DNA of 64,000 nt from Planctomycetota bacterium (GTDB lineage Bacteria; Planctomycetota; UBA8742; UBA2392), in NCBI GenBank assembly GCA_027493625.1, contig JAOSKM010000002.1, positions 62,001 through 126,000 on the forward strand. Reading direction: 5' to 3'. How positions within the stretch are numbered: the first letter of the stretch is position 1; each line of letters starts with the position of its first letter. The notes beneath the pieces were generated by a model, which had not been told where the DNA came from, did no database searches, and saw nothing but the letters and a program-made list of their open reading frames with translations. A program made the translations under genes and the position numbers. Positions 8,115-17,582 of the stretch are shown in pieces.

Positions 8115-9362
8115 ATGGCTGAACAAAGGCCGCAGGTGGTGATCATTGGTGGGGGCTTTGCCGGCCTTTATGCCGCCAAGGCCCTGAAGGGCGCGCCTGT
8201 GCGTGTCACGCTGGTGGATCGCCGCAACCACCACCTGTTCCAGCCGTTGCTTTACCAGGTTGCCACGGCCGCCCTGGCCGCGCCGGACATCGCCGCGCCG
8301 ATCCGCAAGATCCTGCGCCGCCAGCGCAACGTGACCGTGCAACTGGCCGAGGCGCGCGAGATCGACACCGCCGGCAAGCGCGTGCTGCTGGACACCGGCG
8401 AGTTGGCCTACGACTACTTGATCGTCGCCGCCGGCGCCACCCACAGCTACTTCGGCCATGACGAGTGGGCCGCCCACGCGCCCGGCCTGAAAACCATCAC
8501 CGACGCGCTCGACATCCGGCGCCGCGTGCTGCTGGCCTTCGAGAAGGCCGAGCACGAGCGCGACCCCGCCAGGCGCGACGAGCTGCTGACCTTCGCGGTG
8601 GTGGGCGGCGGCCCCACGGGCGTTGAGCTGGCGGGTGCGCTCGGCGAGATCGCGCGCCGCACCCTGGCACGCGACTTCCGCAACGTGAACCCGGGCAGCG
8701 CGCGCGTGATATTGCTGGACGCCTCCGAGCGCGTGCTGCCGGCCTATGAGCCCGGCCTGTCAGACCGCGCGCGCCTGCAGCTTGAGGACCTGGGCGTCGA
8801 GATCCACACCGGCGTGCGCGTCACCGGCATCGACGCGCAGGGCGTGCACACCGGCGCCAGCATCCTGCGCGCGGGCACGGTGCTGTGGGCCGCGGGCGTG
8901 CAGGCCTCGCCGCTGGGGCGCTCAATGGGCGCGGAACAGGACCGCGCCGGCCGCGTGATCGTGGAGCCCGACCTCAGCATTCCCGGCCATCCCGAAGTGT
9001 TCGTGGTCGGAGACCAGGCGGCAGTCAAGCACGGTGAAGGCTGGGTGCCGGGGGTGGCGCCGGCGGCGATCCAGATGGGGCGCCATGCGGCCGCGAACAT
9101 CCGGCGCGCGCTGAAAGGGCAGAGCAGCGAGGCGTTCGCCTATCACGACAAGGGCATGCTGGCGACGATCGGGCGTTCACGCGCGGTGGCGCAATTGGGG
9201 CGCATGAAGTTCAGCGGCTGGATCGCCTGGATGCTGTGGCTGGTGGTGCACATCTTCTTTTTGATCGGCTTCCGCAACCGGCTGGCGGTGATGCTGGACT
9301 GGCTGTGGGCCTACCTCACGTTCCAGCGCAGCGCGCGGATCATACTCGAAGACCGGCACTAG
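8115..9362 (+). CDS. ndh: Type II NADH:quinone oxidoreductase
   Basis: A 415-residue flavoprotein that transfers electrons from NADH to quinone without pumping protons. The FAD-binding loop VVIIGGGFAGLYAAKAL is at the N-terminus, the NADH-binding loop FAVVGGGPTGVELAGALGEI lies near residue 165, and the second FAD motif VFVVGDQA lies near residue 295. The C-terminal 60 residues contain hydrophobic, amphipathic membrane-binding segments (WMLWLVVHIFFLIGF). The start at 8115 follows CTGGAG. The family assignment is secure; a related ferredoxin or sulfide reductase is less likely. Confidence 0.9.
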   Translation: MAEQRPQVVIIGGGFAGLYAAKALKGAPVRVTLVDRRNHHLFQPLLYQVATAALAAPDIAAPIRKILRRQRNVTVQLAEAREIDTAGKRVLLDTGELAYDYLIVAAGATHSYFGHDEWAAHAPGLKTITDALDIRRRVLLAFEKAEHERDPARRDELLTFAVVGGGPTGVELAGALGEIARRTLARDFRNVNPGSARVILLDASERVLPAYEPGLSDRARLQLEDLGVEIHTGVRVTGIDAQGVHTGASILRAGTVLWAAGVQASPLGRSMGAEQDRAGRVIVEPDLSIPGHPEVFVVGDQAAVKHGEGWVPGVAPAAIQMGRHAAANIRRALKGQSSEAFAYHDKGMLATIGRSRAVAQLGRMKFSGWIAWMLWLVVHIFFLIGFRNRLAVMLDWLWAYLTFQRSARIILEDRH

Positions 9363-9366
9363 GCCC

Positions 9367-9918
9367 CTACAGCAGCGCCGCGATCTGTCTTGACGCGTCA
9401 AGCAGGCTGTGGGCCTGGTGGTCGGCGATTTCGCCGCCGTAGTCGCTGGGCACCTGGAAGGTGACGATGCGCGGGTCGGCGTCCTTGGCGGCCTCGTGGT
9501 CGATGTCGGCGTCGCCCACCATGAAGCAGCGGGCCAGCTCGACGTCGAAATCCAGCGCCGCCTGGCGCAGCATGCCGCCGCCCGGCTTGCGCCAGTCGGA
9601 GTCGCGCGTGTAGCGAGGGTCGCTGCCTTCGGTGGGGTGATAGGGCGCGTAGTAGAAGGCATCGAAGCGCCCGCCTGAAGCGCGCGCCACCTGCAGCGCC
9701 ACCTCGGCATTTACCCGGCGCACCTGCGCCTCCGTGATCAGCCCGCGCGCCACGGCGCTCTGGTTCGTGACCACGATGGTGAGCAGCCCCAGCCGGTTGA
9801 AGTGCCGCACGGCCTCGGCCGCGCCTTCAATCAGCTCAATCATGCGGGGATCACCGCAGTAACCGACCTGTTTGTTGATCGTGCCGTCCCGGTCCAGAAA
9901 TACCGCGCGTCGTGCCAT
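9367..9918 (-). CDS. gmhB: HAD phosphatase, GmhB-like, without the zinc cysteines
   Basis: The 183-residue protein has the HAD nucleophile motif FLDRDGTIN at the N-terminus, the threonine motif VVTNQSAVARG, and the acidic motif FMVGDADIDHEAA. Order and length match D-glycero-D-manno-heptose 1,7-bisphosphate 7-phosphatase and the phosphatase part of HisB. The zinc loop of typical GmhB has three Cys and a His; here the matching stretch reads YYAPYHPTEG, then DSDWRKP, so the cysteines are gone. No other heptose or histidine gene is nearby, so the substrate is uncertain. Confidence 0.75.
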   Translation of the reverse strand: MARRAVFLDRDGTINKQVGYCGDPRMIELIEGAAEAVRHFNRLGLLTIVVTNQSAVARGLITEAQVRRVNAEVALQVARASGGRFDAFYYAPYHPTEGSDPRYTRDSDWRKPGGGMLRQAALDFDVELARCFMVGDADIDHEAAKDADPRIVTFQVPSDYGGEIADHQAHSLLDASRQIAALL

Positions 9919-9963
9919 GTCCGAATCATCCCGCCGGGCGAGGCTCCGTCAAGCGGCAACGCG

Positions 9964-9992
9964 GACGGGCGCGGGAAAACCCCGCGCCCGTC
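9964..9992. repeat. Perfect 12-bp stem hairpin in a divergent intergenic region
   Basis: GACGGGCGCGGG and CCCGCGCCCGTC form a 12-bp stem with a five-base loop between two divergent genes. It has no T-run and cannot be a terminator for either gene, so it is a palindromic repeat or a protein-binding site. Confidence 0.55.
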
Positions 9993-10026
9993 TGATGCTT
10001 GCGCGTCGGCGAGATATAGTGGCGCA

Positions 10027-10935
10027 ATGCCATTCTACCGCAGCCCGCGCCCGTCACACTTCCTCGTGATCGGAGATCCCGCCGATCCCCGAGGCATCAC
10101 ACGCAACGGCGCCTGGGTCTGGCCATGGGTCCCCAGCGTGGAGGTCCCGCTCAAGCCCTGGCCCGTGGGCATCGAGCTTAACAACACCCCCATGAGGGAC
10201 GGGCGACTCAACACCCACTGGGATCTCACCTGCAGCTTCGACGACAATCCCGGCGCCGTCGCCAGGGCCGCCAAACGCTTACGCCTCATGCCGAAGGACC
10301 TTGCCGACGACGTCAAGCGCGAGACCCGCCGGCGCGCCGAAACCATGCTCGGCGATCGCCTCGTCGAGGAGCTCGCCACCATGGGCCGGGTCGACACCGT
10401 CCTCCTCTTCGAGGAAATCTGCCGGCAGGCCGCCGCCGAGCTCGGAATGCAGCTCAAGTCGTTCGTCGTCCGCGACCTCACCTTCGACGGGCCCGGAGCG
10501 CAGCCCTGGAAGGATCGCTTAGTGGACAGTGCGTACGCGGGCATCGCGCTGGCCGCCGCCGAGGTGGAGTCCGCGGACGGCAATCTCCAGGACGCGCGCT
10601 TCGACGACGGCTTCAACACCCTGCTCTTCACGAGGCACGCCGCGCCTGGTGCCAGCTTTGACATCGCGATCACCTTCCGCGCGGAGCCCGGCAACGGCGA
10701 GTTGTTCAAGCCCTACGGCGACCCAATGCTCTATGGCGCAACCGGCCAGCGGGTCGGCCGCGGTGCGCAGCAGCTCGCCGCAAGCGCACTCAGGAACGCG
10801 TTCACCGATGCCGCGTCCGGCGACACCCCCGAGGAGCTGTCCGCGCGACTGCAGAAGGCCGTCGAAGATTCCCTCAAGCGCAACGGGCTGAGTTGCCGCG
10901 ACTACCGCACGCTGCGGTTCCAGCGCCGCGACTGA
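10027..10935 (+). CDS. Hypothetical protein, possible SPFH/band-7-like domain
   Basis: A 302-residue soluble protein. The middle section (GAWVWPWVPSVEVPLKPWPV, then a DGR...HWDLTCSF stretch, then a helical block ending ELGMQLKSFVVRDLTFDG) recalls SPFH/prohibitin domains, where a WPfv segment precedes strands and a long helix. The usual N-terminal membrane anchor is missing. The start at 10027 lacks a clear Shine-Dalgarno sequence. The SPFH idea is tentative. Confidence 0.55.
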   Translation: MPFYRSPRPSHFLVIGDPADPRGITRNGAWVWPWVPSVEVPLKPWPVGIELNNTPMRDGRLNTHWDLTCSFDDNPGAVARAAKRLRLMPKDLADDVKRETRRRAETMLGDRLVEELATMGRVDTVLLFEEICRQAAAELGMQLKSFVVRDLTFDGPGAQPWKDRLVDSAYAGIALAAAEVESADGNLQDARFDDGFNTLLFTRHAAPGASFDIAITFRAEPGNGELFKPYGDPMLYGATGQRVGRGAQQLAASALRNAFTDAASGDTPEELSARLQKAVEDSLKRNGLSCRDYRTLRFQRRD

Positions 10936-10947
10936 CCGTGCCCGACC

Positions 10948-11037
10948 TCACGCCGCGCGGGCGAGTTTGCGCCCGTCCGGTTTGGTGACATTCACCACCC
11001 GCTTCGCCAACCGCGAGCTGGTGTTGTTCATCTTCAT
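10948..11037 (-). CDS. Possible 29-residue basic small protein
   Basis: A short frame reading MKMNNTSSRLAKRVVNVTKP and ending GRKLARAA lies between two converging longer genes. It deserves a place because it has the strongest Shine-Dalgarno in the area, GGAGGTGA five bases before the first ATG. The peptide is strongly basic with no membrane segment. It could be a real small protein or a chance frame; no homologue is known to me. Confidence 0.35.
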   Translation of the reverse strand: MKMNNTSSRLAKRVVNVTKPDGRKLARAA

Positions 11038-11174
11038 CAGCGTCACCTCCGGGTCCGAACCGCGCCGCGACTCGCGCGGGATAGTGTCTCTCCTGCCTGC
11101 GGCAGGGCAGGGTTCGGTGCCGCAAACGAAGAAGCGCGGGCGGGGCCCGCGCTTCCTTTTGCTTTTGGCTTTGC

Positions 11175-14100
11175 TTACGCCCTTTTGCGGCGCAGGGTGG
11201 TGGCTGTGGCTGTGAGGGCCAGGGCGGCGAGCAGCAGGATGGCGGTGTTGCTGCCGGTGTTGCTGCCGGTGTTGGCGCAGCCTCCGCCGCCGCCGCCGCC
11301 TCCGCCGCCGCCTATGCCGATCGACAGTGTGTAGCTGAAGGTCTGGCTCAGCGTCTGCGGGCCGAGGTTGTTGGTGTCCAGCGTGATCGGCAGGCTGCTG
11401 CCGCTGCCGCCCGGCACGAACAGGCCGGTGATCTGCGTGCCCGTCGCGTCCACCGAGGCCGTGCCGGTGCAGATTACCCCGCCGATGGTGACCGTCACCG
11501 GCAGCGCGAAGCCGCTGCCCGTGATGGTGATCGGCTTGCCGCCGCTGAAGCTGTCCTGCAGCGGGGTGAAGCCGGTCACCGAGTAGGTGATCACGTGCAG
11601 CATCCCGCTGACCGGCGGGTTGGTGCCGAGCGCCACGTTGCCCGCCGTCACGGTCTGCACGTCGGTCGTACTCTGGATCCGCGCGTCGAAGCTCTCCGAC
11701 GGCGAGCCGCCGGCCGTGGACGCCACCGCGATCACCACCCACAGGTCCTCGCTGGTGGCCTGGCCCACCGTCAGGTTGGCGCTGAAGCCGCAGCTGATGC
11801 TGCCCGCGCCGGCCGCGCCGCTGAACAGCTGGGTGTCGGCGCCGTCGAAGCTGCCGTTGCCGTCGTCCAGGTACACGCCCAGGCTGCTGATGTTGTTGAC
11901 CCAGTCGCCGTTGCCGCCCAGCGTCAGCACGATGCCCGACAGCGTGAAGTCCGCGTTGCTGGCCGTCAGTCGCAGCTGCCCCAGCGTGTGGTTGAAGGCG
12001 CTGCCGCTTGCCATCACGTGGGCGTTGGCCGGGTTGGCCGGGCCCGCGTTCACCGTCAGGGTCGCCACGTCGATCACCAGCGCCGAGCTGGCCGCCGTCG
12101 GCACGCCCTGCACCGTGCCGCCGCTGGGCGAGCTCTCGGCCACGCCGGTCAGCGCCGCGCGGAAGGTCTCGGCCGTGCCGGCGCTGCCGGCCAGCTTGGC
12201 CACCAGGAAGAAGCGCTTGCTGCCGTTCATGGCAAAGGTGCTGGCCGCGGCGGTCAGCGTCGCGGTGTAGCTGCCGTCGGGCGCGCTGAAGCCGGCGCCG
12301 GCGGCCGCGGTGGCCAGGGTGTCCGTGGCGGGGCCGTCGAAGCTGCCGTTGCCGTTGTCGAGGTACAGGGCCAGTGAGCTGATGTCGGCCTGCTCGTCGG
12401 CGGTGCCGCTGGCGCTGAAGGTGAGGCTGCTGACGGTCCAGGAGTCGTTGGCGGCCGTGAGCGTCACGTCGCAGATCACGTGGCCGTTGCCGCCCGGGCC
12501 CTGGCTGTCGGCGTTCACCGTGGTGTAGGCGAGAGGGCCGTGCAGCGTGGCGGTCAGGGTGGCCGGGTTGATCGTCAGCGCCGGGCCGGCGCCGCTGGTG
12601 GGCACGCCGATGGTCGTGCCGGTGCCGCCGGTGGCGGAGGTCACGGCCGTGATCTCGGCCTGGATGGTCTCGCCGGCGCCGGCCGTGCCGGCCAGCTTGC
12701 AGACCAGGAAGAAGCGGCGCGTGGTGCTTGCGGGGAACGCCGAGTTGCTGAGGGTGGCGGTGTAGCTGCCGTTGGGAGCGTTGAAGGAAGTACCGGCTGC
12801 CGCGGTGGCCAGGGTGTCGGCGGCGTCGAAGCTGCCGCTGCCGTCATCGAGGTAGAGCGCGAGGAAGTTGATGTCGGCCTGGCCGTCGGCCGTGCCGCTT
12901 TCGCTGAAGGTGATGTCGGTGAGCGTGAAGGCGTCGGTGCCGGTGGAGACGCTGAAGTCCAGGATCACCAGGCCGAGGCCGCCCGCGCCCTGGGCGTTGT
13001 TGTCAACGCCGGTGGAGGCTGCCGGGCCGTTGCGGGTGAAGACCAGGTTGAGGTTGGGCGTGACGGTGCCGGTGATGGTGACGTCCTCGCTGGCCGTGCC
13101 GCTGACGTTGGTGATGGTGCCGCCCACGGCGCCGACCGTGGCGCCGGTCAGGCGCACGTAGATGGTGACGCTGAAGGAGGGCGTGGTGGTGATGGTGGTG
13201 GTGCCGCTGTAGCCGCTGCCGGAGGTCTGGCTGATCTCGACGCCGGCGGGCGCGGTGATCACGGTGCTGGAGACCAGGCTGGTGCCGTCCAGCACGTAGG
13301 AGTGCTCGCTGCCCGGCACGCCCTGGCCGGTGCTGCCCAGGTTGAGCGTGTCCGGCGTGGCCAGCAGGGTGGGCGGCGGCGTTACGTTGCCGGTGACGGC
13401 CACGTTCTGTGTGGTGGCGCCGGTGGTGGCGTTGGTGATGTTGCCCGAGATCGCGCCCGCCGTGGCCGAGGCCGCGATGCGCACGTAGACCGTGGTGTTG
13501 GGCCAGGTGCCGGTGGAGCCGATCTGCAGCGTGGGCGACCAGGTGGTCTGGTTGAAGGAGAGTTCCACGCCGGCAGGCGCGGTGATGTCAGTGGCAGCCG
13601 TAGTGGCCGTGCCGTTGATGGCGTAGCTGAGGATGGAGCCCGCCGTACCCTGCGGCGTGGTACCCAGGTTCAAGGAAGAAGGGTTAACAGAAAGCGAAGG
13701 CGGCGTAGTCACACTACCGGTAACGGACACATTGACGGTAGTAGCGCCCGAACTGGCGTGTGTGATGTTGCCTGAGACGGCGCCGAGGGGCGCGGTACTC
13801 TTGATGCGCGCCCAGATTGTGGTAGGGCCCCAGGTGCCGGTGGACGCGATGCTGAGGCTGTCCTGGTAGCCGGAGGACTGGCTGAAGGAGATCTCCACGT
13901 TGGCGGGTGCGGTGATGGAAGTGCTGAAGGAAAGCTGCGAGCCGCTGACCGTGTAACTGACGGGCGTGCTGTTCTGACCCTGGAAGGCGGTTCCCAGGTT
14001 GAGGGAAGCAGTAGAGGTAGAAATCGCGGGCCCGGTCAGGTACGCGAAATCGTCGATGTAGTTTGAGCTGAACGACCGGATGGCAACGCCGCCGCTGACA

Positions 14101-14625
14101 ACGGATCCGATGTTGTAGCTGACGGTCTTCAATACAGTCGAGCCGGAGCTGTCGTACAGGCGCCCGATGACGGCGGTGGAGCTGGTCCACTCGACTTCCA
14201 GCTTGTACCACTGGCTCAAGGAGTAGGTGTGGGCGGTGGTGGCCACGATGGTGTAGCCCCAGTTGGCGCTGTTCATGATGCACAGCTCAGACGTATTGGC
14301 CGCCAGGGTCAGGCTGTAGCAGCCGTTCGCGGTTGCGGCAAACCCCATGTAGGTGCGGGCTGAGGCCGCAGGATACACCCAGCAGCTGACCTTGTGCCCG
14401 GTCACGCCGCCGATGTTCTGGTCAAGGCGATAGTGCCAGTCGGGGATCCAGCAGGCTTCGCGAACCGCCATGGGCAACGGTGGTGCTGATGGACCCGCCG
14501 CCACCCTGCGAGACCCATGGCGTCCAGGGCCAGGTGCCTGTTTCAAAATTGTCCAGCGTCGTCTGTGCCGAGACGGGGCAAGACAGTGCAACAAACAGAA
14601 TCGCAAGAACCGGTAAAATTCGCAT
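11175..14625 (-). CDS. Giant secreted surface protein with LamG-like, Ig-like and IPT/TIG domains (frameshifted)
   Basis: Translation begins at 14625 with a signal peptide (MRILPVLAILFVALSCPVSA), then a jelly-roll-like start (DNFETGTWPWTPWVSQ). About 60 codons in, the frame breaks at a GGGG run (14442-14445); dropping one base joins SRSLLDP to DWHYRLDQNIGG and restores about 1080 more codons. These hold a LamG-like domain, four beta-sandwich repeats (SLNLGTAFQGQN-type), three roughly 130-residue repeats with YLDDGSGSFD calcium-like loops, an IPT/TIG domain (SGGKPITITGSGFALP), a poly-Gly tract, one Cys, a hydrophobic helix and RRKRA. The tail looks like a CTERM-type surface-sorting signal. It is probably an exported adhesion or matrix protein. 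Confidence 0.75.
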
Positions 14626-14713
14626 GCCTGACCCCCACGAAGTCAGAAGATCGCAGCGCGTGAAGGCTCACACGCCACGTCGACAGTTACATATAAATGT
14701 CACAGTTAGGTCC

Positions 14714-14744
14714 GTATCATGTTGGAATTGACTTGCCGTGTCAA
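14714..14744 (-). promoter_or_regulatory. Candidate sigma-70 promoter of the surface-protein gene
   Basis: On the minus strand TTGACA (14739-14744) is followed after 18-19 bp by ATGATAC, about 90 nt before the start at 14625, in an AT-rich patch that also holds two ACAGTTA repeats. The -35 is perfect and the -10 is weak. The rest of the 480-bp gap 14626-15105 holds no gene that I can support. Confidence 0.4.
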
Positions 14745-15038
14745 CAGTATTCGCCCAATCGCACAGCCCTAATGTTGCAGGATTCGGTTTCCAGGCCGCA
14801 GACAGCAGACCTGAGGCACACCGAAGCCGCCGGTCTGCGCACACAAGCCGCTGGATTTCGAGAGGCGCTTCGAAGTGTGGTTGCCTGTCTGGAAACCCGC
14901 TCGCGACCTGGTTCGGGCGGCGGGCTGCCCGCTTCTTCCCCTGGGCGTCGGGTCGCTTCCAGCCGGGCCTGACGCCGGCCGACGCGCCTTCTCCACAATG
15001 ATTGCAGTCCGCCCGCTGCTCGCTACTATGGCGAGAGG

Positions 15039-15088
15039 CGCCCCGATGAGGGGCGTCGTGCGTTAGGGCTGCGGGCAGACTGCCCGCA
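15039..15088 (+). promoter_or_regulatory. Two hairpins in the pyrG leader
   Basis: CGCCCC (15039) pairs with GGGGCG (15050), and TGCGGGCAG-A-CTGCCCGCA (15070-15088) forms a perfect 9-bp stem ending 17 nt before the pyrG start. There is no T-run, so this is not a textbook attenuator. The second hairpin could equally be a dispersed palindromic repeat. Confidence 0.35.
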
Positions 15089-15105
15089 CCACAGAGGTTC
15101 CGGAC

Positions 15106-16725
15106 ATGACGAAGCACGTCACCAAACACATCATCATCACCGGCGGGGTGGTTTCCTCGCTGGGCAAGGGGCTTACCACCGCGTGCATCGGTGCGCTGCT
15201 TGAGGCGCGCGGCCTGCGCATCCGCATCCAGAAGTTCGACCCCTACATCAACGTAGACGCCGGCACCATGAACCCCTTCCAGCACGGCGAGGTGTTCGTG
15301 ACCGTTGACGGCGGAGAGACCGACCTCGACCTCGGCCACTACGAGCGCTACGTCTCCGCCCCGTTTTCGCGCAACAACAACATCACCAGCGGCCGTATCT
15401 ATCGCGACGTGATCGCCAAGGAGCGCAAGGGCGCGTACCTGGGCGGCTGCGTGCAGGTGGTGCCGCACATTACGAATGAGATCAAGGCCAACATCCGCCA
15501 GTGGGACGGGCCGGAAGTGGACGTGGTACTGTCCGAGCTGGGCGGCACGGCCGGCGACATCGAGGGCGCCGCGTTCCTGGAGGCGTTCCGGCAGTTCGTG
15601 TACGAGCACGGGCGCGACAACTGCATCTTCCTGCACCTGACGCTGGTGCCGTACCTGCGCGCCAGCGGCGAGCTGAAGACCAAGCCGACCCAGCAGAGCG
15701 TGGGCATCCTGCGCCAGATCGGTATCCAGCCGGACATGCTGGTGTGCCGTACCGAGAAGCCGATCACCCAGGAGATGCGCGACAAGATCGCCATGTTCTG
15801 CAACGTCGAGAAGAAGCACGTGTTTGAGGAACGCGACGTCGAGAACACCATCTACGAGCTGCCCCAGGTGCTGCACGACGAGGGCCTGGACGACGCCATC
15901 ATCAGCCGCCTCGGCCTGCCCGCGGGCTCCCAGAACCTGGGGCCGTGGCAGGAGGTCGTGCACACGGTGACCAACCCGACCGGCACGGTGGACGTGGCGG
16001 TGGTGGGCAAGTACGTCGAGCTGAAGGACGCCTACAAGAGCGTGTATGAATCCATCGACCACGCGGGCATCGCGAACAAGGTCGAGGTCAAGATTCACCG
16101 CATCAACGCCGAGGAGCTGACCGACGAGAACGTGGGCAAGCGCCTGCGCGGCATGTCGGGCATCCTGGTTCCCGGCGGCTTCGGCGAGCGCGGCATCGAG
16201 GGCAAGATCAGCGCCGTGCGCTTCGCGCGCGAGAACAAGATTCCGTACTACGGCCTGTGCCTGGGCATGCAGATCGCGGTGATCGACTTCGCGCGCAACG
16301 TGGCGGGCATGGACGACGCCAACAGCAGCGAGTTCAGCCGCGAGACCAAGCACCCGGTGATCAGCCTGCTGAAAGACCAGCGCGACGTGAAGAACATGGG
16401 CGGCACCATGCGCCTGGGCGCGCAGCCCTGCAAACTGATCGAGGGCACGATCGCCCGCGCGGCCTACGGCACCGAGATGATCCAGGAACGCCACCGCCAC
16501 CGCTACGAGTTCAACAACGACTTCCGCGGCCAGCTGACCGAGCGCGGCCTGGTGATCAGCGGCGTGAACCCGGAGCTGGATTTAGTCGAAATCGTCGAGC
16601 TGAAGGATCACCCGTTCTTCGTGGGCGTGCAGTTCCACCCCGAGTTTCAGAGCAAGCCGCTGAAGCCCCACCCACTGTTCACCGCCTGGGTAAAAGCCAG
16701 CGTAGACCGCAGCCGCAGCCAGTAA
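15106..16725 (+). CDS. pyrG: CTP synthase
   Basis: The 539-residue enzyme makes CTP from UTP, ATP and glutamine, the last step of pyrimidine nucleotide synthesis. The N-terminal synthase domain has the P-loop-like GGVVSSLGKGLTTA (residues 12-25) and the block KFDPYINVDAGTMNPFQHGE. The C-terminal class I glutamine amidotransferase has GLCLGMQ with the nucleophile near Cys385, plus a late His-Pro-Glu (VQFHPEFQSKP). It is full length with all expected motifs. It is not in an obvious operon; a REP copy follows 13 nt after the stop. Confidence 0.97.
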   Translation: MTKHVTKHIIITGGVVSSLGKGLTTACIGALLEARGLRIRIQKFDPYINVDAGTMNPFQHGEVFVTVDGGETDLDLGHYERYVSAPFSRNNNITSGRIYRDVIAKERKGAYLGGCVQVVPHITNEIKANIRQWDGPEVDVVLSELGGTAGDIEGAAFLEAFRQFVYEHGRDNCIFLHLTLVPYLRASGELKTKPTQQSVGILRQIGIQPDMLVCRTEKPITQEMRDKIAMFCNVEKKHVFEERDVENTIYELPQVLHDEGLDDAIISRLGLPAGSQNLGPWQEVVHTVTNPTGTVDVAVVGKYVELKDAYKSVYESIDHAGIANKVEVKIHRINAEELTDENVGKRLRGMSGILVPGGFGERGIEGKISAVRFARENKIPYYGLCLGMQIAVIDFARNVAGMDDANSSEFSRETKHPVISLLKDQRDVKNMGGTMRLGAQPCKLIEGTIARAAYGTEMIQERHRHRYEFNNDFRGQLTERGLVISGVNPELDLVEIVELKDHPFFVGVQFHPEFQSKPLKPHPLFTAWVKASVDRSRSQ

Positions 16726-16738
16726 CCGGGCACCAAAA

Positions 16739-16768
16739 GGGGACTGTCCCCGTCTTCGGTACGAGCTT
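16739..16768. repeat. REP, left flank of the dead transposase
   Basis: GGGGACTGTCCCCGTCTTCGG plus nine more bases (16739-16768) is repeated in inverted orientation at 17404-17432. The pair brackets the transposase remnant, as REP sequences do around their cognate RAYT genes. Confidence 0.75.
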
Positions 16769-16775
16769 GCTGCTT

Positions 16776-17393
16776 TCAGCCCGAAAACTGACCTGCCCAG
16801 TCAGGATTGCCAAAGGGCGTGCCGCCCTTCACGCAGCGTCGAATCCGGTCTAACTCGGCCTGATCCTCCGGCTTGTTCAACCACGCAGGCCAGTCCGCCG
16901 GCTTGGGTACCGGCCAGCCGTGCATCAGTACGATCCCTTGTCGGCCCAGGAATTCCGTCGCCAAACCGGCGCTGGACCAGGGCCACTCCTGCGCACGCTC
17001 CACGAGCCCGGCGCGAACCGGGTTGCGCTCGATGTAGCGCAGCACCCGCAGCAGGTGCAAGTCGCTCTCGGTCGGGAAGGCTTTGTATCGGCCCTGCCAG
17101 ACGTGGCCGACACCGGGATGCGATCTGCGGAACTGCGCGACGTGCGTCGTGGTCAGCCACTGCATGTAGCGGCCTAAATCGCCATCCTCATGGGGTCACA
17201 GGCACAGGTGAAAGTGATTGGGCATCAGGCAGAACGCCAGCACGCGCATGGGTTGATGCTGACAAGCGCGGTGGAGCAACTGCAGGAACGATGCGTACTC
17301 GTTGTCGTCATGGAAGACCGGCTGGCGCTCATTGCCGCGGTTGATCACGTGGTAGCAGACGCCACCCCTGGCCATGCGGGCGCTTCTCGGCAT
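16776..17393 (-). pseudogene. REP-associated tyrosine transposase (RAYT), nonsense-mutated
   Basis: The reading frame runs from ATG 17393 (MPRSARMARGGVCYHVINRG) with the HUH motif MPNHFHLCL, then meets TGA at 17196-17198 and continues in the same frame as PHEDGDLGRYMQWLTTTHV and HVWQGRYKAFP. Functional relatives read Trp at the interrupted position (HLxLWPxxDGDL), so a TGG to TGA change explains the stop. The family's usual C-terminal LGLxxTxRPRGRP block is also missing after FGNPDWAGQFSG. The gene is flanked by inverted GGGGACTGTCCCC REPs of the type scattered in this window. It is not expected to be active. Confidence 0.8.
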
Positions 17394-17403
17394 GGGCTGA
17401 CTG

Positions 17404-17452
17404 TAGCTCGTGCCGAGGACGGGGACAGTCCCAAACTGCGGGGACAGTCCCC
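17404..17452. repeat. REP pair, right flank of the dead transposase
   Basis: TAGCTCGTGCCGAGGACGGG plus ACAGTCCC (17404-17432) is the inverted counterpart of 16739-16768. A second GGGGACAGTCCCC follows at 17440-17452. A separate GC hairpin (CCCCGGCCGGAAGGCCGGGG) lies near 17475. Confidence 0.75.
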
Positions 17453-17557
17453 GACGGTGCTGGGTAACGGCCAGCCCCGGCCGGAAGGCCGGGGGATCCA
17501 GGGTGGACTTGCGGACAAGGGTTGTTTCCCCGCCGTTCCGGGCGGGGCTGGTTGGCT

Positions 17558-17582
17558 GCACAGACAGGATTGCCTGTGCTAC
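17558..17582 (-). repeat. REP hairpin with GTAG foot that supplies a stop codon
   Basis: On the minus strand GTAG is followed directly by an imperfect hairpin, CACAGG...CCTGTCTGTG. GTAG is the tetranucleotide known at the foot of REP hairpins. Its TAG (17579-17581) is the stop codon of the PDZ gene. Confidence 0.6.

Noticed and set aside
9964-9992. Rho-independent terminator
   Set aside because: The hairpin lies between the starts of two divergent genes and lacks a T-run, so it cannot end either transcript.
12480-13775. A 431-codon open frame antisense to the surface protein
   Set aside because: It is very rich in Gly, Ala, Val and Arg, has no recognisable domain and lies fully opposite the repeat-domain gene. 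High GC keeps the frame open.
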